DNA from: an uncultured Lachnospiraceae bacterium
GTDB lineage: Bacteria > Bacillota > Clostridia > Lachnospirales > Lachnospiraceae
DNA length: 7,714 nucleotides
NCBI GenBank assembly: GCA_947653315.1
Contig: CANTGP010000135.1
Location: 1 to 7,714 of the forward strand
Direction of reading: 5' to 3'
The notes beneath the pieces were generated by a model. It was not told where the DNA came from. It ran no database searches and worked only from the letters and a program-made list of their open reading frames with translations. Position 1 is the first letter of the stretch. Every line of letters starts with the position of its first letter. Both the position numbers and the translations under genes were made by a program. This document shows, piece after piece, positions 6,352 through 7,714 of the stretch.

Positions 6352-7714
6352 ATGAAATATAACGGACTTACGGATAAGGAAGTCGAGGCTTCACGGGAAA
6401 AATACGGTTCCAATGCGATCCCGGATTCGGAGCCTACCACTTTTTGGGAGGAATTTAAGGAAACGTTTTCGGATCCGATGATTCGGATTCTTTTGGCAAT
6501 CGCCGCGCTGATGATTGCCATGTTCTGCTTCGGGTATGCGGAGATTTACGAGCCGCTGGGAACTATCGTGGCTGTTTTGATTGTGGCATTCGTATCGGCA
6601 AAAACCGGTGTGGCAAGCGATACGAAGTACAGGGAATTGAAGGACAGCACAAAGAAGGACCAGTGTAAGGTCCACCGGAACGGTCTTGTGACCGTGATTG
6701 ATGTGGACGACGTGGTGGTGGGGGATAAGATCCTGCTCCAGTCGGGGGATAAAATCCCGGCGGACGGCGTGCTGGTATCCGGTTCGCTGCGGGTGGACAA
6801 TTCCGCGTTAAACGGGGAAGCGGAGGAGTGCAAGAAGACCGAAACGGAGGAATGTTTCCAACTGCCGGAGGATATTACGGGGGACACTTTTGTGGATGCC
6901 CATTCCTTATTCCGCGGTGCCGTTGTATTTGACGGGGAAGGCATTTTGGATGTACGGAAAGTCGGACTGAAGACCATGATGGGGAAAATGGCGGAAGAAA
7001 TGCAGGAAGACGAGCCGGATTCCCCGCTGAAGGTGAAACTGGCGAAGCTGGCGGGACAGATTTCCACCTTCGGGTATATTGGCGCCATCGTGATTTCCAT
7101 TTTGTATTTTGCTTATTTTATCGTTTCCGCAGGCGGCATATCCGAGTATTTTGCCATCGGCGCCACGGAAATCATCAAAGATGTCATCGAAGCGGTATCG
7201 CTGGCAATCGTGATTATCGTTTGTGCGGTGCCGGAAGGTCTTCCGCTTATGATTTCGCTGGTGCTGATGCAGAATACCAGTAAGATGCTGGACCATAACG
7301 TCCTTGTGAGAAAGGCGGAAGGAATCGAGACTGCAGGATCTCTCAACATCCTGTTCAGCGACAAGACAGGTACGATCACCAAAGGCAGCCTGGAGGTGGT
7401 GGAGTTCTTCACAGCGGACGGGCAGGTGATCCCGATTCCGGAGCTGTCCGGGCACAAAGAGGTAAAGGAGCTTCTGAACCTTGCCATTGGTAAAAATACC
7501 CAGTCCATGTTTGACGTACAGCATCGGGTGATCGGCGGCAATGCCACGGATCAGGCGCTGATGAAATTCCTCGGAGAGGATACTTTCCGGTCGTTGGAGA
7601 GCAGAAAGGAATATCAGATCACAGCCTCTCAGGGTTTCAATTCCATGAATAAATTCAGCCAGGCCAGAGTGGAAAGTACGGGCAGGACCTACTATAAGGG
7701 AGCGCCGGAGCGTC
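6352..7714 (+). CDS. Calcium-type P-type ATPase (PMCA/P2-like), 3' end outside the window
   Basis: This is a membrane cation pump driven by ATP, cut by the window edge after 454 codons, about half of a typical 850-900-residue P2 ATPase. The N-terminus (GLTDKEVEASREKYGSN) is typical of calcium pumps. Membrane pairs are at about 42-60 and 66-83, then 237-258 and 277-306. The actuator domain spans about 90-225, with GDKIPADG at 132-139 and SALNGEAEE at 151-159. TM4 carries PEGL at 294-297, the calcium-ligand motif of SERCA and PMCA; AVPEGLPL is closer to PMCA. Phosphorylation motif SDKTGTIT has Asp337. The nucleotide-domain motif KGAPE is at 449-453. Likely substrate is Ca2+, possibly Mn2+, exported from the cytosol. 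ATG 6352 is the only good start: upstream in frame there is no ATG or GTG before the terD3 stop. Its ribosome binding site is weak (ggaaagg, 6331-6337, 14 nt away). Proximity to calcium-binding TerD genes suggests linked function. Confidence 0.93.
   Translation, partial: MKYNGLTDKEVEASREKYGSNAIPDSEPTTFWEEFKETFSDPMIRILLAIAALMIAMFCFGYAEIYEPLGTIVAVLIVAFVSAKTGVASDTKYRELKDSTKKDQCKVHRNGLVTVIDVDDVVVGDKILLQSGDKIPADGVLVSGSLRVDNSALNGEAEECKKTETEECFQLPEDITGDTFVDAHSLFRGAVVFDGEGILDVRKVGLKTMMGKMAEEMQEDEPDSPLKVKLAKLAGQISTFGYIGAIVISILYFAYFIVSAGGISEYFAIGATEIIKDVIEAVSLAIVIIVCAVPEGLPLMISLVLMQNTSKMLDHNVLVRKAEGIETAGSLNILFSDKTGTITKGSLEVVEFFTADGQVIPIPELSGHKEVKELLNLAIGKNTQSMFDVQHRVIGGNATDQALMKFLGEDTFRSLESRKEYQITASQGFNSMNKFSQARVESTGRTYYKGAPER

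Noticed and set aside
6339..6362. Tiny leader peptide (seven codons, ATG 6339 to TAA) overlapping the ATPase start.
   Set aside because: Its ggaaagg is only 1 nt from the ATG, so initiation there is unlikely, and the peptide has no regulatory codon run.
6546..7547. Minus-strand open frames opposite the ATPase (6546-7100, 6907-7524 and 7113-7547).
   Set aside because: The + strand frame here carries all P-type ATPase motifs in order; the antisense frames are by-products.

Overview
The window looks like a chromosomal piece of a Firmicute, most likely a Clostridia/Lachnospiraceae-type gut anaerobe. The reasons are purine-rich AGGAGG-like ribosome binding sites before most genes, sigma-A-type promoters with TGnTATAAT, mid-range GC, and a tellurium-resistance-type (Ter/Yce) stress operon related to the Bacillus yceCDEFGH genes. 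The taxon is an inference; there is no rRNA or marker gene here. All supported genes are on the + strand.

Layout: bases 1-50 hold a hairpin followed by a T-rich stretch, probably the terminator of an upstream gene. Bases 109-187 hold two near-identical extended -10 promoters exactly 50 bp apart. Then come a rhomboid intramembrane serine protease (221-811), a large YceG-family protein (827-3097), a TelA/YceH-family coiled-coil protein (3107-4249), three TerD-family proteins (4273-4854, 4933-5514, 5689-6276), and the 5' part of a P2-type (PMCA-like) calcium P-type ATPase that runs off the right edge (6352 onward). Gaps are 15, 9, 23, 78, 174 and 75 nt, with no convincing terminator between genes, so one transcript from the tandem promoters is plausible.

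How the parts may work together: TerD domains are known calcium-binding proteins, TelA and YceG are their constant genomic partners, and the complex is thought to act at the inner face of the membrane in envelope, metal or phage stress. Two members are not the textbook set. The rhomboid protease leads the operon, and a calcium-type ATPase sits next to the terD block, while no TerC is visible. A calcium-responsive membrane stress module with its own protease and its own cation pump is a reasonable working model, but it is inference.

The most notable sequence observation is that the 756-residue YceG protein reads as three diverged tandem copies of one module of about 250 residues. Other points of interest are the duplicated promoter, the rhomboid start codon that the promoter position argues for (GTG 221 rather than ATG 194), the YceC-like third TerD, and an unusual NGEA in place of TGES in the ATPase actuator domain.
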